Positions 12,401 to 24,400 of a stretch of DNA of 64,000 bases are shown here, one piece after another. Numbering within the stretch: position 1 is the first letter of the stretch; the number at the start of each line of letters is the position of its first letter. The stretch comes from Liquidambar formosana (lineage: Eukaryota; Streptophyta; Magnoliopsida; Saxifragales; Altingiaceae): contig CM077832.1 in the NCBI GenBank assembly GCA_039720395.1, positions 29,809,763 through 29,873,762 of the forward strand, given 5' to 3'. The translations under genes and the position numbers were made by a program. The notes below the pieces were generated by a model. The model searched no databases and was not told where the DNA came from. It saw only the letters and a program-made list of their open reading frames with translations.

Positions 12401-15400
12401 GAGAAAGCATGACAGCTGGTGCGTATAGAACTATATAGACTACTAACAAATTTGTTAACTTATAAATTTTAAAGTTACAAATATAAAATTAATAGTTTCA
12501 TTTTATTATGGGCAGCTGACTGGTGGGATATGTATGGGGTTTCTGCTCCAACATTGAGGGGATTGGCAATGAAGATATTGTCACAAACATGCTCCTCTTC
12601 AGCTTGTGAAAGGAACTGGAGCACGTTTTCCCTAATACATACAAAGCAGCGCAATCGACTAGCGTACGAAAGGCTCGAAAAGCTAGTCTTTTGTTATTAC
12701 AACATGAGGTTGAGGGTCAGAGATATGGAAGCTGAGATGGAAAATGCAGCAGAGTTAGAGCCTCTAAATCTGCTTGATATATCAGTCAAATTAGGAGAGG
12801 AGAATGAGAATCCTCTTTACGAGTGGATTAGGCCCTCACATATGGATGGGCCAGATGGTGAACCTGATCCAAAGGTGGCAGAAGAAGCTCAAAACCTCGG
12901 GATTGACGTCGACAGAGTTATATCTGAGGAGGTTTTATCAAGCGAGGATGCAATGAGAACAGACTCGGTGCATTCTCAGTCTTCTGACTCTTCTGATACT
13001 AATACTGGAGGTGGGGATAGTGATGGAGATGATGATGGGGACGATGGAAGAGGGGGTGAAAATTATGGAGCTGGAGCTAGTCCGAGGCCATTATTGAGTC
13101 CTTTTTCTTGTGAAGCGGATTTCACACATGCGACACAGGATGAGGACCATGGCTCTAGGAGAGCAGGGCCAGGTATCGGGGCAATAGGCAAACATTATTC
13201 GAGGAGAAAACGGGGACAAAACACAAGCAGCCAACAAGATGTAGATTCCCTTTCCTCGAATTTCGAGTCTATGAGTATAGGATCACAACAAAGTCATTTT
13301 GGCTATGGAACAGACTCGAGCCAAGATACCTATCCCCATCAACAAGTCCAACCTGTGCCATATCAGTCATACAACCCATATGAGATGGGCCACTATAACA
13401 CTGATCCCTCAGGGGCATATATCTATGGACAACAATATCCATATCAACAACCAATTGATTATATGCCCAATCCATACTCAATGTATCCATCAGTCCCACC
13501 GCAAACAAATGAAGAAACTCCTGAGACTGAACCACAAGATTTGCCACCAATGGGAATCCTACGGCATTGTTCTGCTGATGAATATGACCGCCATCTACAG
13601 AATTATTTGCTCAATTATGCTAATTATATGAAATGGCCAACCTATTGTCGTAATATTACCAATATGGAAAGGCAGAATAGGGATAGAAATGATGATTTTG
13701 AACCACCAAGGAGCTCCATGTGGTATTAAACTATTAATGTAACTATGTAAGTATGTAAGTATGTAAGTGTTTATTGTGTAAATAATAAATATTTACAAAT
13801 TTTAATCTCATATGACATTTGGATGTTATATTTGCATGAATTTCTATTATTTATTTTCTCATCGTATCACACTATTTATACCCTACACAACACATACTTG
13901 TTTTATACACATTTAAATTGCAATTTTTTGATGCTAAAGTGTGTATTATAGTCTAAATCATTGTTTCCCAGAGTTTCAATAAAAAATTCCGCGTTTAACA
14001 CATAATATCCACCATATCTTTAAAACGATATCGATATTGTCGATATATCCAACGATATATCCGATATATCCACATTTTTGGATCCTCGATATACCCAGCG
14101 ATATCGATATTAAAGACCTTGGTAGCAGCAACAGCAGTCTTCTTCAAATGAAGCACCCCGTTTTCTTATCAGCAAAGCAATTGTTTCTTTGATTTGGATC
14201 TTTATCGAATCTATCTTCTTTATCGCATCTCTTCCTCAGCCATGAAGCCCAAGTTCTTAGTGTATTAGTTGTATCTTCTCTTTATTACATCACATCAAAC
14301 TAGACACTAACCTCTTAGCAATTGCACCTCTTTGCAATCGAATCCCAGCATCTCAATCGTATCAAGTCACATCCTAGTAGTTGTAAATCTTAACATCACA
14401 TCTAGTGATTGTTTCCTCAATCTTTGTCACCCAGCAATTACACCATCTTCTCTCTTTCATATAGCCAAAGTAGACGCAACCCTAGCAACGTTGTAGTTGC
14501 ATGTTGCATCTCAAACCCTAGCATCATCGCACCTCTTCCCTTAGTTTTACTACTCCTAGAAGCTTCAGATCCAGATCCACCTCTTCGTTTGAATCTCCAT
14601 TGCAATCGTACCCTTCATTCGCAATTGCACTCTTGCATCATCTCTGGCATTGATTGCACAAAGTCATGGCACCTAATCAGGAATTTCACAAATTAATTCG
14701 TACCCTTCTATGGAGCCTATAACACCTCTCTCTCAAAAAAAAAAAAAAAAAAAAAAAATCCCTAGCCAGTCACTTCTACATTCACAATCTTGAAACCGTT
14801 GCATCTTCCCTTTTCTTTCTCTATTCAAGTCAAACTCAGTCAATTCCTTTCTCTCTTGGTCAAACAAAGTCTTCACCCTCATCTACACCATCGCATCTCC
14901 CTTGTGTCGCAAACCCACATCAGTCACTTCTTCTTAGGGCTGTATCACACCCAAGCTTGTCGCAACAATGTCGCACCCACCGCCCTCTTCTTTGCTTCAA
15001 ATCTGTTGAAGGCATCCTTGTCTGGCCATTCGAATAATATTGTTAGTCTTTTAAAATTGGTTGCTGTTTGGTTGTTGCTGGTTTATGACCATTCCTTGTT
15101 GATTGTTTGGTATACTAAGGTGGTTCTTTGGGTAGCATAGCATTTGGATACAATGTTTGGGAAATAATCATCATTTAATTAGCCATCTTATGGCATTGTT
15201 ACCGTATCGATGGCATCGAAGAATATTATTGTTTCACCAGATTTTCTGTATTTTTAGTCGCCATCTAGCAGTGCTCCTCCTCCAATAGTGCAGTCTATGA
15301 TTACCGGGCATATAATTGGTGATTTGGAGATTTCTTAATGCAGTCTCATACTTCTGCCCCTTTTTTTGGTCTCTGCTTGGGAAACTCCTGATACTCTCCT

Positions 15401-18400
15401 GGCTCGCATCATGAGTTTGAGGGGTGTGATGTAATATTTTATTTTAGTAAGGGTAGTTTAGTCTTTTACTTATAAAGGTTATTGCTAGTTTCATAAATCG
15501 TAATATTAGAGTTCAGTTCTCTATTTATATGCTTGTATTAAGTTCTTTATTTTCTTGCAAAGTTAACACACACACAATTTATTATAAGCATAACAAAAAG
15601 AAATTATACTAGAACATAATAGGTGTGGGACTTATAGAAGACAATAAAAATCACAGACAATATATGATGGGAAAAAATTATTCAAGAATCTTTTAAAAGA
15701 TGAAATTAAAGTATTAAGCAAGAGCCCTATAACATGGATATATAGATCTATCATACTTGATAGCCGACCTCCACCCATAAGAGGCCAACCCCAAGTAGTT
15801 GGGACCTGGGATCAAGGGTTTGTTAGTTGAGTTGAGCCATATCCTTTGAATGAATCATAGTGTCAGAATGAAGGTTATTCAATCGGTAAGAAGTGTCACG
15901 CTGACCTATGGTCTGCGTTTCATCCAAGAAAAAATCTCCTCAAATTATAAAGTACAACTAAATACCATTTTTCAGACAGCTCATGGCTAACAACACCAAA
16001 TATAATATGGCATGAGATAAGACTCAACTAGTCCAGTTGCAAATTCAAAGACATATGATAATAATCAGTATGCAAAGTAGAAGCAATCAGTTATACCTTA
16101 ATCACAAAATTATTGGCAACAGTCCCAATGAGAAGAGGACCAGCAAATGGAAGCACCCATGTAGCAAATATCAAGAACCGAAAAAGCCATCCAGATAATG
16201 CAAACCAGAGGAAGAAGATGGTCTGCAAAAACCAAAATAAACAAAAAATAAAAATAAAAAAATCAATAAGAACTTAATATGAAGTGAGATAACAAATATC
16301 ACATGAACATAAATTACAATGCATTTAGAGACAAAATGTCAATGCATCTTCTAGCTCAAAAAGGCTTTTCAAGAACTATTTTTCGCATATTTTCACTGAC
16401 CAATCGCTCTTCCCCACTATAAAACATTTAAAAAAACCAAAGGTCAAAGTAAATGGGTGAATAATGAAAGCGCATTTGCTTTGATGATGTCTTGAAATTA
16501 AATTCTTAAAATCAAAGCTATATAGATGCTTCATACCACTAACGGATGGAATATGACCAGAAAACCTCAAATTAAACTCCATCTAGGAATACATAATAAT
16601 TTACCCAAAAAAAAAAAAAGCATATATAATAAGTTAAAAAAAACAAAGATTCTATTTAAAGAGAATGAGAACACAGTGATTCATATAACACAATGTTAGG
16701 TTATTGAGAATTATGTTTTCTTCTTTTCTTTAATATATTTTATGATATAAAGGATTCCCTACAGAAAAAGAAGCAAAGGAAAAAATAAAAAACATGAGAA
16801 GATTCTTGAACATCAAGAACAAGTACTTTAACTTCCAGGCTCACCAACTCAAGAAAGATTTAATCCTAACTATATGGGGTCAGCTACCTAAATCCTTTTA
16901 TGCCATTCTGCTCTATCAAATGTCGTATCCTTTACTAATTGCTTAGCGCACATATCCTTTCCCAGCACCTCTAACCACGTTATTATGAGCCTTCCTCTAG
17001 TCCTTTCAGGACTTCGACTTGAATCAAGTCCAATGTTACCTGGAGCGTGGTTCGCTCTAGTACATGGTAAGCAATACAGGTATGGGTACAATGCTTTACT
17101 TGGTATGCGGTACGTTAGGGGTAGGCTTAATTAGTTCGGTAATTGGATCAAGGACCCCGGATTGCAGTTCTAAGGGTGGTCAAGAGATCCTAGTAAAGTC
17201 ACCCTTATGTACAGGAGTATTCCAAGGTCACAAAGCACACCAAACCACCTTAGACAGTTTCCTTCATCTTCTCTTCAATTTGTGCCACTCCGACCTTCTC
17301 ATGAATGCGTTCATTTCCTATTTTATATGTAGATAAATTACAAGAAACCCCCTTAAGTTTGGCCCACTTTTACGTAACCACCTGAAGAAAAAATCAGTGC
17401 AAAGTCCCCCCATAACACACAGTGGGCATTTAATTGAACAAATGGGGTTAACGGATGAATGAAAAGACGGTATTGCCCCTCATCATCTCTCTCCCGCATT
17501 TTTTCTGGCCACCCAACCTCTCCAACCAACTCCAATTTTTTTCGGCCACTGAGATTCATCAACAGAAATAATAATAATAATAATAATAATAATAATCTGA
17601 TTAATTTATTTACATAAAATAGAAGTTTCATGACCAAGTTCCTGCAACCCAGCATGATTATGAGCAATAGCAATGGTTGGTGAAAGCCAAAAAAAAAAAA
17701 AAAAACAAATGCAGCAGCCATGGCTGCCATTGACCATCTTCAAACCCAAACCCAAACAAAGCCCTTTACAACTCGATTCAAGGACTTAAATATCCATATC
17801 GATGGAGTATCAAAAATATCGATATTGATTTAGAGATACGACAGATATTATCAAGTAAACATAGAAAATTTCATTGAAATCCTAGAAAACATTGAATTAG
17901 GCTCCTATAAACAATTTGGAATCAAAATATTGTAAATTAAAGCCTTACAGGACAAATAAGTAGTGTGTAGGGTGCAAAAAGTGTGAGGCGCTGAGCAAAT
18001 AAATAAATATTATAATTTTATGTAACTTTAATATTTAAATGTTACATAGCATTAAAATACACATTTGCAACATTTAAAGTAAAGTGCCACTAGACCAAAG
18101 GTCATTTGCTCAAATTATTTTTAAAATATGTGAAATAATAAACTATAAAGAAAAAAAAAGCAAAAATAAATATAAAAAATGAGTAGGACTCTTTTTAAAA
18201 TGCTAAAAGTAAGAATGTAAAGTTGGAAAGAATTACAGCTTTGAATTTGTAAAAAAAATTATTTTTTTAAAAAAAAAAGGTCTTTTAATAAAAAGGTTTA
18301 TTATCTTTTTATAAAGATGTGTTATAAAGTGATAAGTGATAACCTTTTTTTTTTTTTTAATTTAAAATTTCATAAGAGATAAGTCTCAACGACAGTATTA

Positions 18401-21400
18401 GAAACCAAATAGATAAAAAAGGGGGAAGGGGGTCAACAAATAGACACTAATATGGAGCTTTAACAACAACGCTTTCGTGGAGCTTTGACGATGAAGTTGG
18501 TGGCCAAGACGACGGCAACGACAAACCGACAATGAGGACAACGGCAACAGTAGACTAGGTATGTAAGGTATCGTATTGTTCTCTTTTTCTTCTTCTCTGA
18601 TGGTGGTAAGGACAATGGTGACGGCATAGAGCCCTCCTCTTCATGAAATTTTGTGAGAGAAGTTTGAAATTCGAGCCAACCAAATGTTATATCGCACCGA
18701 TATCATCAACAAACCGTCAGTTTTCCACCAAAATCTAGCAAAAATCACTAAAATATCGCAATAATGTCAATATTAACCGATATATCAGCGATAGCTTCAC
18801 GATAACTTGCTAAACGAAATGAAAAGAAGAAATTGTATCCTCAATATTTAAGACCATGACTCCATTTTTGGTTTTCTCCCACCATAACACAAATAAACCA
18901 TGGCCATTGTGACCATATCTGATGAACAAAACCCTAAACACTGATAACCAAATCCCTCATGAAGACGTTAAGACGTTGCACAACCCTCTATACTTAGATC
19001 AAAAACCTTTTTCCACCCCCGATCAAAACCCTAATATCTGATACACGAACACCTTTATTAATCGAAACCCTTTAATACTTGAAAACCTCTACTATTAATC
19101 CCTCCTATGATGTTTGATTAAACCCCTAATTTCTTCCATTCGAAGCCCTAATTTCTGTTCTAGGCAAAACCACAAAACTTGCAACCAAAAAAAAAAGGGC
19201 CAACAAAACTATGGAAGACGTCGCAGCAATTGCAGACAAAGATTAACACCCAACACTACAACAAGACCATGGAATCCAAAAACTCCATAAGGCAGATGAA
19301 GCTCCAACCGTTGGAGTCCTTTTCCCCATCCATCTTGAAGCCACATACACATCCCGTCACAGCAAAGGCCCCTCACCTAAAGTCCTAACCCATCTTTGAC
19401 CATCGTGAAAGACCAAACGAGCCCTAACCCATCTTGCACCAAATTGCCATACCCACCACCAATCAAACCCCAGTTTTCTATCACACCAGTGCAGTCGACT
19501 ACATTCCTTGGTCATAGTTTCCATTGAACTAAATCATCGCATCCAAATCACACCACAGTAAAATCACAAGACCCATTCCTTGGTCTCAGCTCGCCAACAA
19601 TCATCGTGTTGGTAGTGGTGTTTGCGGCGGGATTCTATGATCAATCAGAAGTCATGGCAGTGAAGGAGGTGATGGAAAATTCAAGATCCCAACCATGAGC
19701 TGCGATGATATCCTTCATTTTTCTCTTTCTTCCTTCTTAATTTATAAATAAATAAATATTTTTTTAAAAAAAAGAAGGTATATTTGGAAATCTCAAGTCT
19801 TAAAATGTTATGTGTTGGTTTCATGATTTATTTCAATCTAATTTCGCATGCAATGATTAATGGTGGGGCTAATTGCTAAATGTATAAACTATTTGGGGTT
19901 GGGGTGGGGCGGAGTGGGAGGGGACATTGCAACCATTGTTTTCTTTAAGGGGGTTACATGAAAAAAGGGCCAAACATTAGGAGTGGTTTCGTGCAATTTA
20001 CCCTTTAGTTTTCCTCATATTACCACGTATCCATCTTAACGTTATCATTTTTGCTACACTCATTTTCTACACATGTTTCTTAATTACCCAACATTCAATG
20101 TCATAAAGCATAGTTGTTTTGTAGAAATTTTCTTTTACCATGATAGGTGTTCAATTGTCACAAAGCACTCCGCATTTTTCCACTATATCCATCCTGCTCT
20201 ATACCTTCCCCAATCTCTCCACCTTTATGGATAATTGAACCAACATATCAAAATATAGTCACTTTTAGGTATCTCTTAGCCATCAATTTGCACTATGCCC
20301 TTATTTCTAATCCTAACTTGACTAAATTTACATTCCATATATTCTATTTTAGTCTTAATAAAAATAAAACCTTTAGATCTAGATATCTCTCCATAATTCC
20401 AACTTAGAATTCATCCCCTACTCCAGTTTCATCAACTACTACTATATCGTCAACAAATAACATACGTAGACATCTTCCTAAATATATCTAATCAGTTCAT
20501 CCATTGTTAAAGCCAAAAGATAAGGACTCAATGCCAATCCAAGGTGTAAGTCTATAGTGATTGGAGACACTTGTCTCTCCTCCAGTCATGTTAACGCTAG
20601 TTACAACTCCATCATACATGTCTTTAATTATATCGGTATTTTTAATAGACACTCATTCCACCCACCACATTATACCCCTAGGAACCCATCATATGCTTTT
20701 TCCAAGTCAATAAACGCCATATAAAGGGTTCTTTTTCTTCTCTCTACACTTTTCCATTAATCCACTAAAAAAATACCTTTCATGGCTGATCTTCCTGACA
20801 TGAAACCAAATTAAATGTCTAACATCGTTGTTTCAAGTCTTAATCTTCACTAAATCACTCTCTCCCCGTTTTCTGCGATCACCAGCGCCTTGTTTTTATT
20901 TCAAATTAAGTGCAGCCAGTCCAAAGTGCAATCCGAAGCAGCATTTCAGGATTGGAGAGCAATTAATTTGCAGATACGATATAGAAAGTAGATTTAAGCA
21001 ATTTTCAGGATGGCAGGAATGTTAATAAATCAAAATGAACCAGACCTCGGAAGATTTTAGTAGATTGTTTTAATAGAAGGTAATTGTATTAAAAAGAAAA
21101 AGAAGGGCATAAGAAGATCTTAGTAGATAGGAGTCATGTAACCAGAGGATATAAAGAAAGGGAGAGAGGGAAGAAAGAGACCACAGCTGGGAGAGAGAGA
21201 GAAAGAGAGAGAGTACTTGAACGGAGCATGCAGACCAGAGAGCTTCTAGGCTACAACTTAATATAACATGGACTCAGGTAGGCTCGAAGGGTCTGAGTGT
21301 CTACGAGTCTAATCAGTCTAATTGCCAAATCTAACTCTCAAGATACAAGAACATGACTAAAAGTATTTAGTATTTCTTCTTCATACTTCTTCTTTAACCC

Positions 21401-24400
21401 AAGATAAAATGCAATGTTTATTTAGTATAGCTCTTTAACATGGATACTTCACCCATTTTGAAACATCTGTGACATAAAATTCCATTACGAAACCAAACAC
21501 AAGGAGATTTTAGCAAATTCGGAATGAGTTTCTTCCTTTCTTCATTGAACACCCTATCAAGGACCACATCCAAAGACAAACATGTTCGACACATATCCTA
21601 CACCATACCCATGTTCGTGCCATATCCAACAAGAGTATATCAGACATTTTGAAGTGTCCACTTAAATAGGCTACAAGGCATGGAAAAAGAAGAAAAAGAG
21701 GGAAAATTTTTAAAACAAAAATAAAATATAAAAACTAGAAGGATTCACAAGTTAGGAATTGGCATCTTCAATGATTTTAACTAAGATATTAAAGAGTTCC
21801 AATTGAACAGGTTTTATGATGATTTGAATTGAATAGCCAACATATCGCCATGATTGTCATATATCAATAAATATTTTGAAAATTGAATATACTTTGTAAT
21901 CAAATCGTAGATAACTACGTTGACATATAGAACCAATATTCTTCCATGTAAACAAGTTATTCTAGCCTTTCAGAACCGACAAATGAAGGAGGGGCTATCT
22001 CTATACATGGTTGTTAGTTGTGTCATCATAAACTCCCATAAGTGAATTCTATCATTAGTGTTGCATCTTAAATTGTCAATTTTTTTTTATCAACAATAAC
22101 AAAAATATTATTAATAAAGGAACGTCTTAAATTGTCAATCTTTCAGCTTTCTTTTGTAATTTACCATTGAATGGTGCCCTTTTATAATTTCTCTTTGCAC
22201 TCAAGAAATTTAGCTTTTGATTGATCCCTATAGTCATCCTATTCCAAAACCCAGAAACTTTAGCCAAGTTCAACCATATAAGACCAATTTATAGACACCA
22301 AGTTTTTTAAGCCCTAGATCCAAAAACTTGTTGCCAATAGAAAAAGACAACTTTTTAGCTAAAACAGGGAGACTTCTCTGGAGATCTCATCTGACCTATA
22401 TCCCTCCCTAATTTTTTTGGTGTAGTTTTCCTGTGGTTATTCTTGTATCTTTTTTTCTAACCCTATGAGTTTATTTCTCTCTTCTTCCCCTATTCCTATT
22501 GACTTTGTCTATTGTTCTCATTTTTCTCTAATATATTTCATTTCTTATTGAAAGGAAGGGGGAGAGAAGTGGGGGAGAAGGGGAGCGAGGGAAGGAATAC
22601 AATGGGAGAATGTTCATCATGGGAAAAAGAGGGGCATTGGGCAAGTAAAAATATGAGAAATATATACCACATAAGTTTTCCATGAGTACATTACTGTTGT
22701 ATGAGTAGCTCCAAAGAGAAATTATCTTTAATGTGGGAGTCAGATGTAAGGTGTGTTTTTTGGGGTAAAATCTCTTCTAAAAGCTCCCCCATTAGTAAAT
22801 TTTATCATGGTTTATACAAGGTAGTCAAAGAAAAAAGTTCTGGCCAGAAGCTCAATGAACAAAGGTGGTTATAAGTTTTGAACAATTATATTTTTTGAGA
22901 CTTGAAGGGGTAAATATTTTCAAAATAATCCACTCTCTATCATTCTCTAGAAGGAGAAAGATCACAGTAACCTTCTATGGATTTTACATCGTCATCTGGA
23001 AGGAGAAACATCATCTTGCGTGACATCTGGAACGAGAAAGATCGCAGTAATCATTTGTTCTTACGTTGTCTTCTTAAAGGACTATATACATATATATTTA
23101 TTACGGGGGATCCATCCCACAGCAAGGCCCTTGGAGCCATCCATGGAACCTAAACCTCTGGAGAGACTAGTGTAACAACCCACCGCCACAGCCCCCCACT
23201 TAAATCTTGGGTAGTCCTAGTGGGGAATCGAACCCATGATTGTGCGCCTAACCACACAATCACAAGTTCACCCTTACCAACTAGGTTAGATATCAATGGA
23301 TATATTGAGGGTCCAAAGACAAATATATCGATGGATATATCGATAGTATCGAAAATATTGATATTAGTTCGGAGATATGACAGATATTATTAGTTAGACA
23401 TGGAAATTTTCACTAAAACATTGGAAAACAATGAATTAAACTCTAATAAATTTTAGAATCAAAAGACTATAAATTAAATATGCATAAGACAATTATGTGT
23501 TGTAGGGTACAAAAACTATGCCACATTGAGAAAAAAAAGAATAAAAATTTATGCAAATTCAATATTCAAATGTCACATAACATTAAAATACATATTCTTA
23601 TATAATCCAGGAAAGAACAAAGTTAAAAGAAAAACCCTTGATATTATTATTATATTTTGTATGACAATATCTTTTACCAATATTTTCAATATAACCTCGA
23701 TATTTTCGACCTATCGTCGATAAATCAACGTTTTTACAGATATTTTTCCATATATCCTTAATATTTTCGATATATCGAGATTTCTCAATTGATAAATTGC
23801 GAAAAAGATATGAGAACTGCATATCATATCGAAGGTTATCTATACACAATACATCGCCGACATATTGATGACATTCTAGATATTTTAGACCATGGTCCTC
23901 TTTCTATTTTTTCTGTTTTTGAATGTTGTTTCTTGGATTTTCATGGTAAGAGAGGAAAGATTTTATGGAAGTGTGGGGTGATGGCTATTACATGGACTAT
24001 TTGAAGAGAAAGAAACAATGGGATTTTCAAAGACAAGAGAGGCAGTGTCAATTCCATGTGGGGAATTAAGGATTTTAACCTCTTTGTGGCTTCCACTTCA
24101 AAGGAGTTTAAGGTCATTCCCCTTTCCATTACTCTCATGGATCAGAAAGGAATGTGCTTAGGTATGGGAAGGGCCAAAGGCAAACAATTTTGGAGAAATC
24201 TTGGTTGAGGGAGACTCGTGGGCTAATAATGAGGTGGAAAGTAGTAAGAGATATGGCCACTATTTGAGAGCAATTTTTAATTTAGCGGATTTGGTCAGAG
24301 CTACTTTCTCTTGGGTGCATAGGTTGGCTAATGGGGAAGCAGATTCTTTGGCTAAAAAAAGCCATCTTTGGAAATTTTCACTGGGAACCACTACCCACCT

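Larger units (their letters stand above)
7772..14121 (+). mobile_element. hAT transposon, apparently complete
   Basis: An exact 8-bp duplication GTAGCAGC flanks the element (7764-7771 and 14122-14129). The ends are inverted repeats: CATAGTCTTAAATATCG on the left and, reverse-complemented on the right, CAAGGTCTTTAATATCG. Both subterminal regions (7787-7990 and 14025-14110) are dense in CGATATATCG-like palindromes, which are plausible transposase-binding sites. The element carries a 122-bp tandem array and an uninterrupted five-exon transposase gene. It lies inside an older LTR element, within intron 3 of the zinc-ribbon gene. The open gene and perfect target duplication suggest a recent insertion. 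Confidence 0.88.
6949..15568 (+). mobile_element. Small non-autonomous LTR retroelement, broken by two later insertions
   Basis: The 5' LTR (6949-7053 continued at 7644-7698) and the 3' LTR (15430-15568) share their starts (TGTAATATTTTATTTTA) and their ends (TTTGCAAA..AACA). They also share the internal CTCTATTTATATGCTTG. Directly after the 5' LTR is a primer-binding site like that of initiator tRNA-Met (TGGTATCA, 7699-7706). A purine-rich tract (GTTTGAGGGGTG) precedes the 3' LTR. Without the insertions, each LTR is about 140-160 bp and the internal part about 1.4 kb with no pol-like coding, so the element is non-autonomous. A TRIM array split the 5' LTR and an hAT element split the internal region. 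No target duplication was found. Confidence 0.6.
16820..20850 (-). pseudogene. RTE-type LINE relic (reverse transcriptase and 3' region), interrupted
   Basis: Two stretches, 16850-17335 and 20003-20850, read on the minus strand as the 3' part of an RTE-clade LINE. The left part contains the 3'-region signature TATATGGGGTCAGCTACC on the + strand. The right part decodes into broken reverse transcriptase, including an FVDDI-type catalytic motif around 20440-20460. All frames have stops. The sequence is split by a MULE-like element at 17332-20002. A further unexplained piece at about 17060-17200 also interrupts it. Both limits are approximate. Confidence 0.5.

Noticed and set aside
23200..23289. 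Possible tRNA gene on the minus strand
   Set aside because: A and B boxes are present, but the sequence does not fold as a complete tRNA by eye and continues into a SINE body.
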